Below, one piece after another: positions 1-11,538 of a stretch of 64,000 nucleotides of DNA. Both the position numbers and the translations under genes were made by a program. The DNA is from RPRB01 sp035519675. Lineage in GTDB: Bacteria; Myxococcota; Myxococcia; Myxococcales; Myxococcaceae. The notes below the pieces were generated by a model that worked only from the letters and a program-made list of their open reading frames with translations, was not told the DNA's origin and searched no databases. The number at the start of each line of letters is the position of its first letter. The first letter of the stretch is position 1. The stretch spans positions 29,191 to 93,190 of the forward strand of contig DATIWB010000140.1 in assembly GCA_035519675.1 (NCBI GenBank). The letters run 5' to 3'.

Positions 1-2307
1 GTGAGCGAGACCGTGGTGCTCGAGCTCGATGCCGAGCTCCCCAAGGGCGAGGCCCGGCTCATCCTGCGCTGGAACGGACGCTTCACCGATGGGCTCCGCG
101 GGCTCTACCTCGCGGGGTCGGTCGCGGCGACCCAGTTCGAGGCCGCCGACGCCCGCCGGGTGTTCCCCTGCTTCGACGAGCCGGCCTTCAAGTGCACCTG
201 GGCCCTGACGGTGAAGGTTCCTCCCAAGCTCGTCGCGCTGAGCAACGGCCGGGCGCTGGCCGAGGAGCTCGACGGCCCGCACCGCAGGGTCCGCTTCGCG
301 GAGACGGAGGTGCTCCCGAGCTACCTGGTCGCCCTGGTCGTCGGCCCGCTGGTCTCCAGCGCCGAGGAGATGGCGGCCGGCGTCCCCGTCCGGACCTGGT
401 GCCTGGAGGAGAAGCGCGCGCTCCTCGGGTTCGGGCAGCAGACCGCACTCGCGGTGTTGCCGATGCTCCAGGACTACTTCGGGCTCCCGTACGCCTTCGG
501 CAAGCTGGACCAGGTCGGCATCCCCGACTTCGAGGCCGGGGCCATGGAGAACGCCGGGCTCATCACCTACCGCGAGCTGGCGCTGCTGCTCGACCCGGCG
601 ACGGCGCCGCTCTCGGTCCAGAAGCGCGTCGCCGAGGTGGTGACGCACGAGCTGGCCCATCAGTGGTTCGGGAACTGGGTGACGATGGTCTGGTGGGACG
701 ACCTCTGGCTGAACGAGGCGTTCGCCACCTGGATGGCCTACAAAATCGTCGACCGCTGGCGACCCGACTGGCGGGTGTGGCTCGACTTCGACGCCGGCAA
801 GGCGACCGCGCTGCACCTGGACGCGCTCCGCTCCACCCACCCCATCCGGGGCACGGTGGCCAACGCCGCCGAGGCCACCGAGAGCTTCGACGCCATCACC
901 TACGAGAAGGGCGGTGCGGTCCTCCGCATGATCGAGGGCTTCCTCGGCGAGGACCCGTTCCGAGCCGGGATCCGCGACTACATGCGCAAGCACGCGCGGG
1001 CCAACGCGGTCGCCGACGACCTCTGGGGCGCGCTGGCCAGGGCCTCGAAGGCTCCGGTGGTCGAGCTGGCGAACGCCTGGATTCGCCAGAGCGGCTACCC
1101 GGTGGTGAGCGTCACGCTCGATGGCCACCGGGCGCGCTTCTCGCAGGAGCGCTTCTTCTCCGAGCCAGGCCTCAGCGGCCCGGAGACCTGGCCCGTCCCG
1201 TTGGTCCTGGCCTGGGGCGACGACCGCGGCCGGCACACCCGGACGTTTCTCATGGAGGGACGGACCGGAGAGGCCACCCTCGAGGCCGCCGGCACCGTGC
1301 GCTGGCTGAACGCCAATGCAGGGTCCACCGGCTTCTACCGCGCGGCGTACTCGGCCGAGCTGCTCGCCGCGCTCGGCAAGTCCCTGGGCGCGTTGCAGCC
1401 GGCCGAGCGCATCGGGCTGCTCGCCGACCAGTGGGCCCTGGTGCGTGCCGGGCGCGCGCGGATCGCCGACTTCCTCGACCTGGTGCTCGCGTTCGAGGAC
1501 GAGGGCGACCATGCCGTGCTCGACGACCTGGTGGGCCGTCTGGGCTACGTCGAGGCGAGGCTCGTAGATGGGGAGGACGTGGAGCGTCTCCGGCGGCTCG
1601 TCGAGCGGCTGTTCCTGCCCAGGTTCCGGGCGATGGGCTGGGATCCCGTGGCCGGCGAGACCGATCAGGACCGGCTGCGGCGTGCCGCGCTGCTCCGGGC
1701 AGTGGCCGGCGTGGCACGCGCGCGCTCGGTGCTCACCGAGGCCGGGCCCCGGGTGGACCGGGTGCTCAACGGGCAACGCACCGCGCTCGACCCGAACCTG
1801 GTGGACACCGCGGCGGCCGTCGCCGCCCGTGACGGCGACCTCGACCTCTTCGACCGCTTCCGCGCTGCCTTCCCTCGCGAGGCCGACCCGGCAGTGAAGC
1901 GGCGATACCTGATCGCGCTGACCGCCTTCGAGAAGCCTGGGCCGGTGGAGCGCGCCCAGGCGACGATGTTCGACCCGGTGGTGCCGCTCCAGGACTTCCA
2001 CTCCTTCGTGCACGGGCTGCTGGCGAACCGCGCCGCGCGTGAGGGAAGCTGGAAGCTGCTCCGCGACCGCTGGCCGACGGTGATCGAAAAGACCGCGCAG
2101 GCCCCGATGCTGCTCCGCCGGGTGGTCGAGGCGCTGGGGAACCTGCGCGAGCGGCGGCATCTCGACGAGGCCCGTGCGTTCCTCGAGGCGCACCCGGTGC
2201 CCGAGGCGCAGCAGGCCATCGCCCAGACGCTGGAGCGGCTCGCCCAGGACGTGGCGCTGCGCGAGCGGCTGGTCCCAGAGGTCTCGGTGTGGCTCCGCGG
2301 GCGGTGA
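1..2307 (+). CDS. M1-family zinc aminopeptidase, 5'-truncated by window edge
   Basis: Zinc-dependent aminopeptidase that removes N-terminal residues from peptides. Visible residues include the exopeptidase motif GAMEN (about 180-184), the zinc site HELAH (216-220) with the third ligand Glu239 at the family spacing HEXXH-X18-E, and the transition-state Tyr301 in TYEKGG. The C-terminal ~350 residues are the helical ERAP1-like domain. The visible N-terminus matches the middle of the usual N-terminal beta domain, so some 80-90 residues probably lie upstream. The GTG at base 1 is therefore unlikely to be the true start. No signal peptide can be judged. Family assignment is firm; substrate preference is unknown. 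Confidence 0.93.
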   Translation: MSETVVLELDAELPKGEARLILRWNGRFTDGLRGLYLAGSVAATQFEAADARRVFPCFDEPAFKCTWALTVKVPPKLVALSNGRALAEELDGPHRRVRFAETEVLPSYLVALVVGPLVSSAEEMAAGVPVRTWCLEEKRALLGFGQQTALAVLPMLQDYFGLPYAFGKLDQVGIPDFEAGAMENAGLITYRELALLLDPATAPLSVQKRVAEVVTHELAHQWFGNWVTMVWWDDLWLNEAFATWMAYKIVDRWRPDWRVWLDFDAGKATALHLDALRSTHPIRGTVANAAEATESFDAITYEKGGAVLRMIEGFLGEDPFRAGIRDYMRKHARANAVADDLWGALARASKAPVVELANAWIRQSGYPVVSVTLDGHRARFSQERFFSEPGLSGPETWPVPLVLAWGDDRGRHTRTFLMEGRTGEATLEAAGTVRWLNANAGSTGFYRAAYSAELLAALGKSLGALQPAERIGLLADQWALVRAGRARIADFLDLVLAFEDEGDHAVLDDLVGRLGYVEARLVDGEDVERLRRLVERLFLPRFRAMGWDPVAGETDQDRLRRAALLRAVAGVARARSVLTEAGPRVDRVLNGQRTALDPNLVDTAAAVAARDGDLDLFDRFRAAFPREADPAVKRRYLIALTAFEKPGPVERAQATMFDPVVPLQDFHSFVHGLLANRAAREGSWKLLRDRWPTVIEKTAQAPMLLRRVVEALGNLRERRHLDEARAFLEAHPVPEAQQAIAQTLERLAQDVALRERLVPEVSVWLRGR

Positions 2308-2561
2308 AGCGGTCCGGGGGACGTGGAGGGGCGCGGGGCTCCGCGACGGCACGGCGCTCCGCTGCGCCGGGCCGTCGACCCTCGGGAGGCGCGAACGGCC
2401 CGACGACGTCGACCGCTCGTGGGTCCCGCCCGTCACCGCAGGCCCGGGACGGCGGACGGAGAGTCTCCCGCTCCCTCGGGAAGGACGCTCGCCCGGGCAG
2501 TGGACGCGCCAGGGTGGGCAGACCAGCCGGTGCGGCCGCGTCGATCGACGCGGCGAAGACC

Positions 2562-3197
2562 GTGCACGGCGTGCCGAGGACCTCGAACGGGAGCAAGCGT
2601 TTCGCCGGGGACAGCCTCGAGCGGCTGTGGGTGCCCGACCGGGCGGCGTGGCGTGCCTGGCTCGAGGAGAACCACGGACGAGACGTCGGGGTCTGGCTGG
2701 TCTCCTTCAAGAAGGCCACCGGAAAGCCGCGCGTCGAGTACGACGACGCCGTCGAGGAGGCGCTCTGCTTCGGGTGGATCGACAGCCTGGTCCGGACGCT
2801 GGACGCCGGGCGGGCGATGCAGCTCTTCAGCCCCCGCAAGCCGCGGAGCCCGTGGTCGAGGTCGAACAAGCTCCGGGTCGAGAAGCTCATCGCCGCGGGG
2901 CTGATGCGCCCCGCGGGCCTCGCGAAGATCGAGCAGGCCAAGCGCGACGGCGCATGGGACGTGTACGCGGTCGCCGAATCGCTGGAGGAGCCGGCCGACC
3001 TTGTCGCGTCGTTCGCCGCCGGACCGCGCGGCGCGAAGGCCAACTGGGACGCGTTCAGCCCGTCCTCGCGCCGGGCGATCCTCTGGTGGGTGCACAGCGC
3101 GAAGCGGCCTGAGACTCGCGCGGCGCGAATCGCACAGGTGGTCAGCGCGGCCGCACTCAACCGCCGCGCGAATTTCCCCGTCGACCGCGAGCGGTGA
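2562..3197 (+). CDS. YdeI/OmpD-associated family protein
   Basis: Small cytosolic protein of the YdeI family (bacteriocin-protection / OmpD-associated), whose biochemical role is poorly known. Recognisable elements are the N-terminal segment around VWLVSFKKATGK, the family hallmark ALCFGWIDS, the stretch FSPRKPRSPWS, and a C-terminal helical part ending in WWVHSAKRPETR. The open frame extends back to 2289 but that extension is low-complexity Arg/Gly/Ser-rich sequence with non-coding character. I therefore chose the GTG at 2562 (211 residues, usual family length); a GTG at 2571 is equally possible. No strong ribosome binding site decides between them. The gene stands alone between the aminopeptidase and a minus-strand block. 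Confidence 0.78.
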   Translation: MHGVPRTSNGSKRFAGDSLERLWVPDRAAWRAWLEENHGRDVGVWLVSFKKATGKPRVEYDDAVEEALCFGWIDSLVRTLDAGRAMQLFSPRKPRSPWSRSNKLRVEKLIAAGLMRPAGLAKIEQAKRDGAWDVYAVAESLEEPADLVASFAAGPRGAKANWDAFSPSSRRAILWWVHSAKRPETRAARIAQVVSAAALNRRANFPVDRER

Positions 3198-3221
3198 CCC
3201 CGTCCGGGGCTCCATCCCAGC

Positions 3222-3389
3222 TCAGCGAGACCGAGGCAGCGCCTCCAACATCCAGCGAGCCCGGGGACGACCATCTGGATCGTCGGCGGCCGTGAGGAGC
3301 ATGAGCGAGTCCTCCAGTTCCTTCGCGGCGACCACGCGGGCGAGCTGACAGCAGGCCCGGAACTCGAGGCGAGCGCGGCCACGGACCAC
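3222..3389 (-). CDS. possible small ORF downstream of the ceramidase-like gene
   Basis: Weakly supported. Past the stop of the ceramidase-like gene, a minus-strand frame keeps a coding-like pattern: third positions are mostly G or C, and the product is Glu/Ala/Leu-rich (for example ARVVAAKELEDSL). From a GTG at 3389 it would encode 55 residues. It is open further upstream but lacks a good start codon there. It could be a small gene, a decayed remnant, or chance in GC-rich DNA. I recognise no family. Confidence 0.22.
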   Translation of the reverse strand: MVRGRARLEFRACCQLARVVAAKELEDSLMLLTAADDPDGRPRARWMLEALPRSR

Positions 3390-3450
3390 CTCGATCAGAA
3401 CTCCCCGGAGTCGGCCCTGCGGCCTTCGGTGGAGCGGAAGGCGAATGATT

Positions 3451-4770
3451 TCAACGGCTCGAGCTCGACTCCGCCGTGGGCCGCAGCGCCGCGCGGGTCG
3501 CCTCGGTCCCGAAGCGGAGCGCCTCGAGCAGACCCGGGCCGAAGAGCTGCCGCCGGGACTCCCCGGCCGCGCGCTCCACCCGGTCCGCCGGTTCGACGTA
3601 CCCGAGGTAGCCGTTGACCAGCGACACGGCACGGGCTCCCCCGCCTGCCCCCTCGAGTACCTTCCCCGACGCGGCGGTCGTCTCCACCGGCACCCCCAGC
3701 AACCGCACCGAGCCGATGCGCAGCTCGGACAGCTCCGCCCACCCCGGTGCCCAGAGCCAGAGCGCCACGTTGTCGACCAGCGTCGCGAGCCCCCAGGGCA
3801 CGAGCCGGGAGGCGTCCGGCCCGGGCAAGGCGACCTCGATGCGCGCGTGAGACAGGCCGGTCCCCGCCGGCTGGAGGGCCACCGAGCGCAGCGCCGCCTC
3901 CACCCCGCGAGCGTAGGCCTCCGCGGGCTCCCCCGGGCCCGTCGGCACCCGCTGGACGCTGACGTTGCCGACGTTTCCCTGGAGCACCAGCGTGACTCCC
4001 TGGCCTTCACGCTCCTCCGCCATCGCCAGCCGCCCCGGCCAGTCCGGATCCAGCCCCGGCGGAGGCCTCGCCACCAGCGTCGGGTGCGCGGCGAGCACCA
4101 CGAGCTGCGCGACCGTTCCGCGCTCGCCCCGGAGCTGGATGCGGGTGAGCCGGCGGTCCACCTCCGGAAACTCGTCCCGGCTCGCGGTCCCGTCGGCGAG
4201 CTCGGACACCCCGGCCAGCGCCTCGACCGGCTGCAGGGAGGACGCCGCCCCGGTCAGCGCGCGCGCGGCCGCCTCCACCACCCGGGAACGGACGTCGGGA
4301 CGGACTCGCCCCGTGGCGGCCACCTGGGCCACCGGATTCCAGGCGAACCCACCCGCCGACGAGTGGGTGTGCGTGGCCGCGACCCACAGCGCCGACATCC
4401 CGAGCCCGGACACGCGTTGCCGGATGGCGTCCACCAGCCCTTGGTCGGCGAGGAGCAGGTCCAAGGTGACGAGCCCCACCCGCTCGTCGTCCGAGGCCAG
4501 CACCACCGCCCGGGCGGACACCGGGATCACCGCCCGGTCCACCTCGGGCCGGACCAGCCCGTAGCCCACCGCGGGGACCGGGAACGGAGGGGCCATCTCC
4601 GCCCTGGCCGCACCCGCCCGCAGCGCACCGGCCCCGGCGCCGTGACCCACCGCCCGCACCCTCGGCCCGCGCCCGAGCCGCGAGAACGGGACCACCGCCA
4701 GGAGCACCAGCGCCCCCAGCATCCACGGCGGCCACCGCGGGCGTCGCCGCACGCCCCGCGCCTTCCTCAT
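3451..4770 (-). CDS. neutral/alkaline ceramidase-like protein, membrane-anchored
   Basis: Resembles the N-terminal catalytic domain of neutral (non-lysosomal) ceramidases, which hydrolyse the amide bond of ceramide. It carries THTHSSAGG around residues 133-141, corresponding to the family HTHSGPGG motif with zinc-ligand histidine and nucleophilic Ser (Ser137 here). Residues ~16-30 form a hydrophobic segment after an Arg-rich N-terminus, a likely signal anchor placing the domain outside the membrane. At 439 residues it is shorter than full ceramidases (about 650-700) and lacks the C-terminal Ig-like domain. Its ATG overlaps the stop of the upstream dehydrogenase by 4 bases, so the two are translationally coupled. 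Activity on ceramide itself is inferred. Confidence 0.72.
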   Translation of the reverse strand: MRKARGVRRRPRWPPWMLGALVLLAVVPFSRLGRGPRVRAVGHGAGAGALRAGAARAEMAPPFPVPAVGYGLVRPEVDRAVIPVSARAVVLASDDERVGLVTLDLLLADQGLVDAIRQRVSGLGMSALWVAATHTHSSAGGFAWNPVAQVAATGRVRPDVRSRVVEAAARALTGAASSLQPVEALAGVSELADGTASRDEFPEVDRRLTRIQLRGERGTVAQLVVLAAHPTLVARPPPGLDPDWPGRLAMAEEREGQGVTLVLQGNVGNVSVQRVPTGPGEPAEAYARGVEAALRSVALQPAGTGLSHARIEVALPGPDASRLVPWGLATLVDNVALWLWAPGWAELSELRIGSVRLLGVPVETTAASGKVLEGAGGGARAVSLVNGYLGYVEPADRVERAAGESRRQLFGPGLLEALRFGTEATRAALRPTAESSSSR

Positions 4771-5636
4771 GCAGCAGCGGCGGCCGGGCCAGCGAGGCGC
4801 ACGCTCACCTCCCAGAGCCGGCGCGCCACCTCCATGTCCTGGGCCTCGGGGCTCGTCCGGCGTTCGCGCTCGTCGAAGAAGTACTTCCCCGTCACGCCCT
4901 CCACCTCGGGCGAGGTCGCCAGGTACACGAGCGTCCGGGCCCCGTGCTCGGGGGTGCGGGCGAACAGCGCCTGACCCCACTTCACCAGCGTCCCCAGCAG
5001 CCCGGGGTTGTTGTGGCCGAAGCCCGTGCTGACGAAGCCCGGATGCATCACGTTCACCGTGACGCCCGTCCCCTCCAGCCGGCGAGCCAGCTCCCGGGTG
5101 AAGAGGATGTTCATCAGCTTCGTGCGCCCGTACACCGAGAACGGGCGGTACCGCCCACGGGCAGACATGAGGTCCTCGAAGTCGATGCGCATCCGGAGGT
5201 GCGCGTCCGAGCTGACGTTCACGATGCGCGCCGGAGCGGAGGATTTCAGCAGGGGCAGCAGCTCCTCCGTCAGGACGAAGTAGGCCAAATGGTTCAGCGC
5301 CAGCGTGCGCTCCAGGCCGTCGGGGGTCAGCTCGCGCCGGGCGAACAGCGCGCCGGCGTTGTTGAGCAGCACGTGCAGCCGGTCGTGCGTTGCCCGGAAC
5401 TCCCGGGCGATGCGGCGCACCTCGGACATCCGGGAGAGGTCTCCGGAGAGAACACCCACCTTCGCCCCGGGGTTCCTCCGCTGCAGCTCGGCGGCCAGGG
5501 CATCCAGCCGGGCCCGGTCCCGGGCCACCAGGACCAGCTCCATCCCCATGGGCGCCAGCGCCTCCGCCGCCGCCCGGCCAATTCCCAGGGTGGCTCCGGT
5601 CAGCAGACAGACCCGTGGGCGAGACTCGACCCGCAT
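4767..5636 (-). CDS. short-chain dehydrogenase/reductase, retinol-dehydrogenase-like
   Basis: NAD(P)-dependent classical SDR. The Rossmann signature TGATLGIG lies at residues 13-20, NNAG at 92-95, catalytic Ser at 142/143, and the active-site YGRTK (Tyr169, Lys173), followed by VNVMHPG typical of retinol dehydrogenase/WW-oxidoreductase-like SDRs. The 289-residue length is normal. It ends in an Ala-rich tail overlapping the start of the ceramidase-like gene, so a shared role in lipid or sphingoid-base metabolism is plausible but inferred. It is divergent from purF across an 81-base gap that must hold both promoters. The substrate cannot be told from sequence. Confidence 0.88.
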   Translation of the reverse strand: MRVESRPRVCLLTGATLGIGRAAAEALAPMGMELVLVARDRARLDALAAELQRRNPGAKVGVLSGDLSRMSEVRRIAREFRATHDRLHVLLNNAGALFARRELTPDGLERTLALNHLAYFVLTEELLPLLKSSAPARIVNVSSDAHLRMRIDFEDLMSARGRYRPFSVYGRTKLMNILFTRELARRLEGTGVTVNVMHPGFVSTGFGHNNPGLLGTLVKWGQALFARTPEHGARTLVYLATSPEVEGVTGKYFFDERERRTSPEAQDMEVARRLWEVSVRLAGPAAAAA

Positions 5637-5717
5637 GAGGGCACAGTAGCAGCCGTCCGGTCCGGCAGGGATGCGAGACGGTCACTTCCCGTGTATGTGA
5701 GGCGTTCGACCCAAGCC

Positions 5718-7088
<1,371 letters not shown>

Positions 7089-7094
7089 TCTCCG

Positions 7095-8746
7095 GTGGCG
7101 GTGTTGGAGAACGTGACGGCTGCGGAACCCGGGCGCTCACCGGCCGGGAGCGAGGCGGACCAGCGCCTGGGGCGCTCGGTGCTCATCGGCCTGGTGGTGG
7201 TGGGAATCATCGCCCTGGTGGGGCCGCTGCTGACCTACCTCAACGAGGTGCGGGAGACCCAGCGGCTGCTCCGGGCCCGGGTGGCCCGCGAGGCGTCGGT
7301 GTACGCCGAGGCGCTGGCGCTGCACTTCGGCACCCTGGAGCACGAGATGGAGCGGCTGGCCTCGCGCCCCCAGGTGGACCTGCTCGACGAGAACCTCCAG
7401 CCCGAGCGCGAGCTGCTCGAGTTCACCCACCACAACTCGCCCTTCTTCTCCGCGGTGCTCTTCCTCGACGGCTCGGGCCTGCCGGTGTGGAGCGAGCCGC
7501 ACGGAGTGCTTCCCCCCCTCAGCCGCGCCCAGGACCGATGGTTCCAGCGGCTGCTCCGCACTGACCACCCGGTGGTGGACGCGCTCGAGCCCGGGAGCCG
7601 GAGCTTCGTGGTGGCCGCCCCGGTGATGCGTGCCGGGCGCCTCTCGGGCGCGGTGGTGGGCCTGGTCGATGCCGGCAAGCGCGGTCTGCCGGGAGGGCGA
7701 GCCACCATCGAGGGGTCGACGCTGGTCGTCGCCACCGACCGCGGCGACGTGCTCCTCCCGGCCACACCCCCGGTATGGACCGGCGCCGCGGACTTCCCGC
7801 AGCGCGTCGCGGATCTCCTGGCCCATGGCCGGCCGGCGACGACCGATCTCTCCGGAAAGCCCGAGTACGCCGCCGCCGCCCGCGTCGGTGACACCGGGCT
7901 GCGCCTGCTGCTGGTGGCCGAGGAGACGCCGATGCTGGCCCCGGTCCGGTGGCGCTTCTTCTGGCAGATGCTGCTGGTGCTGGTGGCCCAGACCGTCACC
8001 GTGGTGCTCTTCAGCTGGTTCCTCCGGCGGACCTACCTGCACTACCGGGAGATGGAGGAGGCGCTCGCCCAGCGGGAGAAGCTGGCGGCGCTCGGACAGG
8101 CGGCCTCGCTCATCGCCCACGAGGTGAAGAACTCGCTCAACGGCATGAAGGCCGCGGCCTCGATGCTCTCCGGGGATGGCGACCGCACGCTCCCGGTGAA
8201 GACGATGCGCGGGCAGATCGACCGGCTGAGTCATCTCGCCACCTCGCTGCTCAACTTCGGCCGGCCGGCCAACGCCCAGCTCTCGCTCATGCCGGTGGGT
8301 CAGCTGGTCTCCGAGGCGGTGGAGTCCCTCCGCGTGCTGCCCGAGGCGGAGGAGGTCGAGGTGACGTCGGAGCTCGACACCTCCCTTCAGATTTACTGCG
8401 ATCCGCTGCTCCTGGTGACCGCCCTGGACAACCTGCTCCGCAATGCGATGGAGGCTGCGGTGGCGGCCAAGGACCTGGGGAGACAGGCCCACCCCCGCGT
8501 CCGCATCACCACCCGCCGGGTCGATGGTGTGGTTCGGGTCGAGGTGGAGGATAATGCTGGAGGACCACCGCCGGGGTTCGAGGCGGGCCTGTTCCAGCCC
8601 TTCGTGACCACGAAGCCGCGGGGTATCGGGCTCGGGCTCTCCATGGCCCGTCAGGCGGTGGAACGACAGGGCGGGTCGCTGGCGTTCGAGCGAACGGCGA
8701 CGGGGAGCCGCTTCACGGTGCAGCTCGGGCTGGGAACGACTCCCTC

Positions 8747-8750
<4 letters not shown>
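7095..8750 (+). CDS. membrane sensor histidine kinase, NtrB-like, with extracytoplasmic sensor
   Basis: Sensor kinase of a two-component system. A first membrane segment (about 28-48) is followed by a ~240-residue extracytoplasmic region of Cache-like appearance, then a second membrane segment (about 287-309). The HisKA helix carries phospho-acceptor His342 (LIAHEVKNSLNG). The ATPase domain has an N box (DNLLRNAMEAA), a G1 box (VEDNAGG) and a G2 box (GIGLGLSM). Its stop overlaps the start of the NtrC-type regulator by 4 bases, so the pair is co-translated and almost certainly cognate. GTG at 7095 is used; GTG at 7101 is an alternative. The stimulus may be a metal ion, inferred from the downstream efflux pump. 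Confidence 0.9.
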
Positions 8751-10090
<1,340 letters not shown>

Positions 10091-10145
10091 CCCGGACCCT
10101 CCCCGCCGGTGCCTCGCTCCTGCGCCCGGCGCGATCCTCGATGTC

Positions 10146-10175
10146 ATTCCGCTGAACCCGCCGCTGCAGCGGAAT
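10146..10175. promoter_or_regulatory. inverted repeat, candidate activator-binding site
   Basis: Perfect 9-base inverted repeat ATTCCGCTG / CAGCGGAAT with a 12-base spacer, embedding the 12-base palindrome CCGCTGCAGCGG (10161-10172). It is centred roughly 87 bases upstream of the transcription start predicted from the sigma-54 motif at 10221. That is the usual position for an enhancer bound by an NtrC-type regulator, and such a gene ends 55 bases before it. Binding is inferred. Confidence 0.6.
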
Positions 10176-10220
10176 TGCAGGGACAGTCCCGCCGGCCCAG
10201 TCGGTGCGCAGGGCGACGGG

Positions 10221-10236
10221 TGGCAGGGGCATTGCA
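10221..10236 (+). promoter_or_regulatory. sigma-54 (-24/-12) promoter of the RND efflux operon
   Basis: TGGCAGGGGCATTGCA matches the sigma-54 pattern TGGCACG-N4-TTGCW with the invariant GG-N10-GC spacing. It lies between the NtrC-type regulator and the outer-membrane efflux gene. The predicted start near 10247 is almost on top of the GTG chosen for that gene. Either the transcript is nearly leaderless, or the gene starts further upstream and the motif is coincidental. Confidence 0.6.
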
Positions 10237-10248
10237 CGAACAGGCGTC

Positions 10249-11538
10249 GTGAACGTGGTCGCACCTTTGGCGCTTCTCGCCACCCTCTCGGCCTCCCCCG
10301 AGGCGCTCGATCTCTCGGCGCTCCCGGACGAGCGCACGCTGGTCCAGACGCTCTGGCTCCACGCCCCGGAGCTGACCGCCGCCCGGGCCCGCCTGGGTCA
10401 GGCGGCGGCGGAGGTCATCCGGGCGGAGCAGCTGCCCAATCCGGGCTTCGACTTCCAGTGGGGCACGCTGGCCCTTGGGACAACGAATCCGCCGGGCCTC
10501 GACAAGCTCCGGGACGTCCCCAACTACACCTTCACCCTCAACCAGCCGATCGAGATCGGCAAGCGCGGTCCCCGCCAGGCAGCCAGCCGCTCCGCCCGGG
10601 ACGCGGCGCTGTTCGACGCCATCGAGACGTTGCGCCAGCGGTGGTTCGACCTCCTGGAGCGAATCTCGGAGGTGGCCACGGCGGAGATCCGCGTCCGCGC
10701 GCTCGAAGAGACGGTGGGCGATGCCCAGCGCCTGGCCGACCTCCAGCAAGAGCGGCAGAGGCGCGGGGACATCGCCGGGCTCGACGTGGACCGCGCCGTG
10801 CTCGAGGCCGAGAAGTACGCCTCCAACCTCGGCCAGGAGCGCGAGAAGCTCGCCGCCGCGCTCCTCCTCTGCGCGCAGACGGCGGGCCTCCAATGCCTCC
10901 CCTTCGGGAGCCCGGAGGCGGCGGGCACGTTCCTCGCCGGCCGGCTCGCGGCCAGCCACCCCGTGGCGAACCTCGAGCAGCGGCCCGACCTGCGCTCGCT
11001 CCAGGCGCAGGAGACCGCCGCCCGGAACAGCCTCACCCTCGCCAAGAACCGGTGGATCCCCGACCCCACCTTCCGCATCGGCTACGTGCTCGATCAGTTC
11101 ATCGTCGCGGGCAATCAGCACCAGAGCCTGATGGTTGGGGTGAGCATGCCGCTGCCGTTCTTCGACCACGGCCAGGCGGATGCCAGGGCCGCCTCCGCCC
11201 TCGCCGAGGCCGCCGGGCAGGCCCAGCTGCTGCTCCGGGCGGCGAGCATCCGCGACCTGTCATCGCTCGAGCAGCAGCGCGACGCCGCGCTCGCCCGCCG
11301 GAGCCGCCTGATGGAGCGCACCCTGCCGCTGGCCCGCGACGTGGTGCAGCGGCTGGAGAGCGCCGTGACCCGAGGCGGCGCCCCTCTTCCGGACCTCCTC
11401 CTCGCGCGGCGAACGCTGGGTGACCTCCGGCTCGACGCCGCCGACCTCGACCTCTTCGCCTTCCACCTCACGGTGGCGCAGGCCCGCGCCGCCGGGGAGC
11501 TGCCCCCCTTGCCCCAGAGCGTGCCCCATGTCCCCTGA
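10249..11538 (+). CDS. TolC/CzcC-like outer membrane efflux protein
   Basis: Outer-membrane channel of a tripartite RND pump (outer membrane efflux protein family). Two related alpha-helical hairpin halves can be seen: around 40-200 with LWLHAPELTAARARLGQA, and around 240-420 with RPDLRSLQAQE. The N-terminus has a hydrophobic export-like stretch (APLALLATLSAS). GTG at 10249 is preferred because codon use upstream of it is atypical and a sigma-54 promoter match overlaps that part. The frame is open to a GTG at 10204, which would give a more basic signal-peptide N-region, so the start is uncertain. The gene overlaps the adaptor gene by 11 bases, forming an outer membrane-adaptor-pump operon. 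Confidence 0.88.
   Translation: MNVVAPLALLATLSASPEALDLSALPDERTLVQTLWLHAPELTAARARLGQAAAEVIRAEQLPNPGFDFQWGTLALGTTNPPGLDKLRDVPNYTFTLNQPIEIGKRGPRQAASRSARDAALFDAIETLRQRWFDLLERISEVATAEIRVRALEETVGDAQRLADLQQERQRRGDIAGLDVDRAVLEAEKYASNLGQEREKLAAALLLCAQTAGLQCLPFGSPEAAGTFLAGRLAASHPVANLEQRPDLRSLQAQETAARNSLTLAKNRWIPDPTFRIGYVLDQFIVAGNQHQSLMVGVSMPLPFFDHGQADARAASALAEAAGQAQLLLRAASIRDLSSLEQQRDAALARRSRLMERTLPLARDVVQRLESAVTRGGAPLPDLLLARRTLGDLRLDAADLDLFAFHLTVAQARAAGELPPLPQSVPHVP

Noticed and set aside
2308..2561. Extension of the YdeI-like gene to an upstream start at 2289
   Set aside because: The added residues are Arg/Gly/Ser low-complexity and would overlap the aminopeptidase end; family length fits the GTG at 2562. 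I see no other feature in this 254-base gap.
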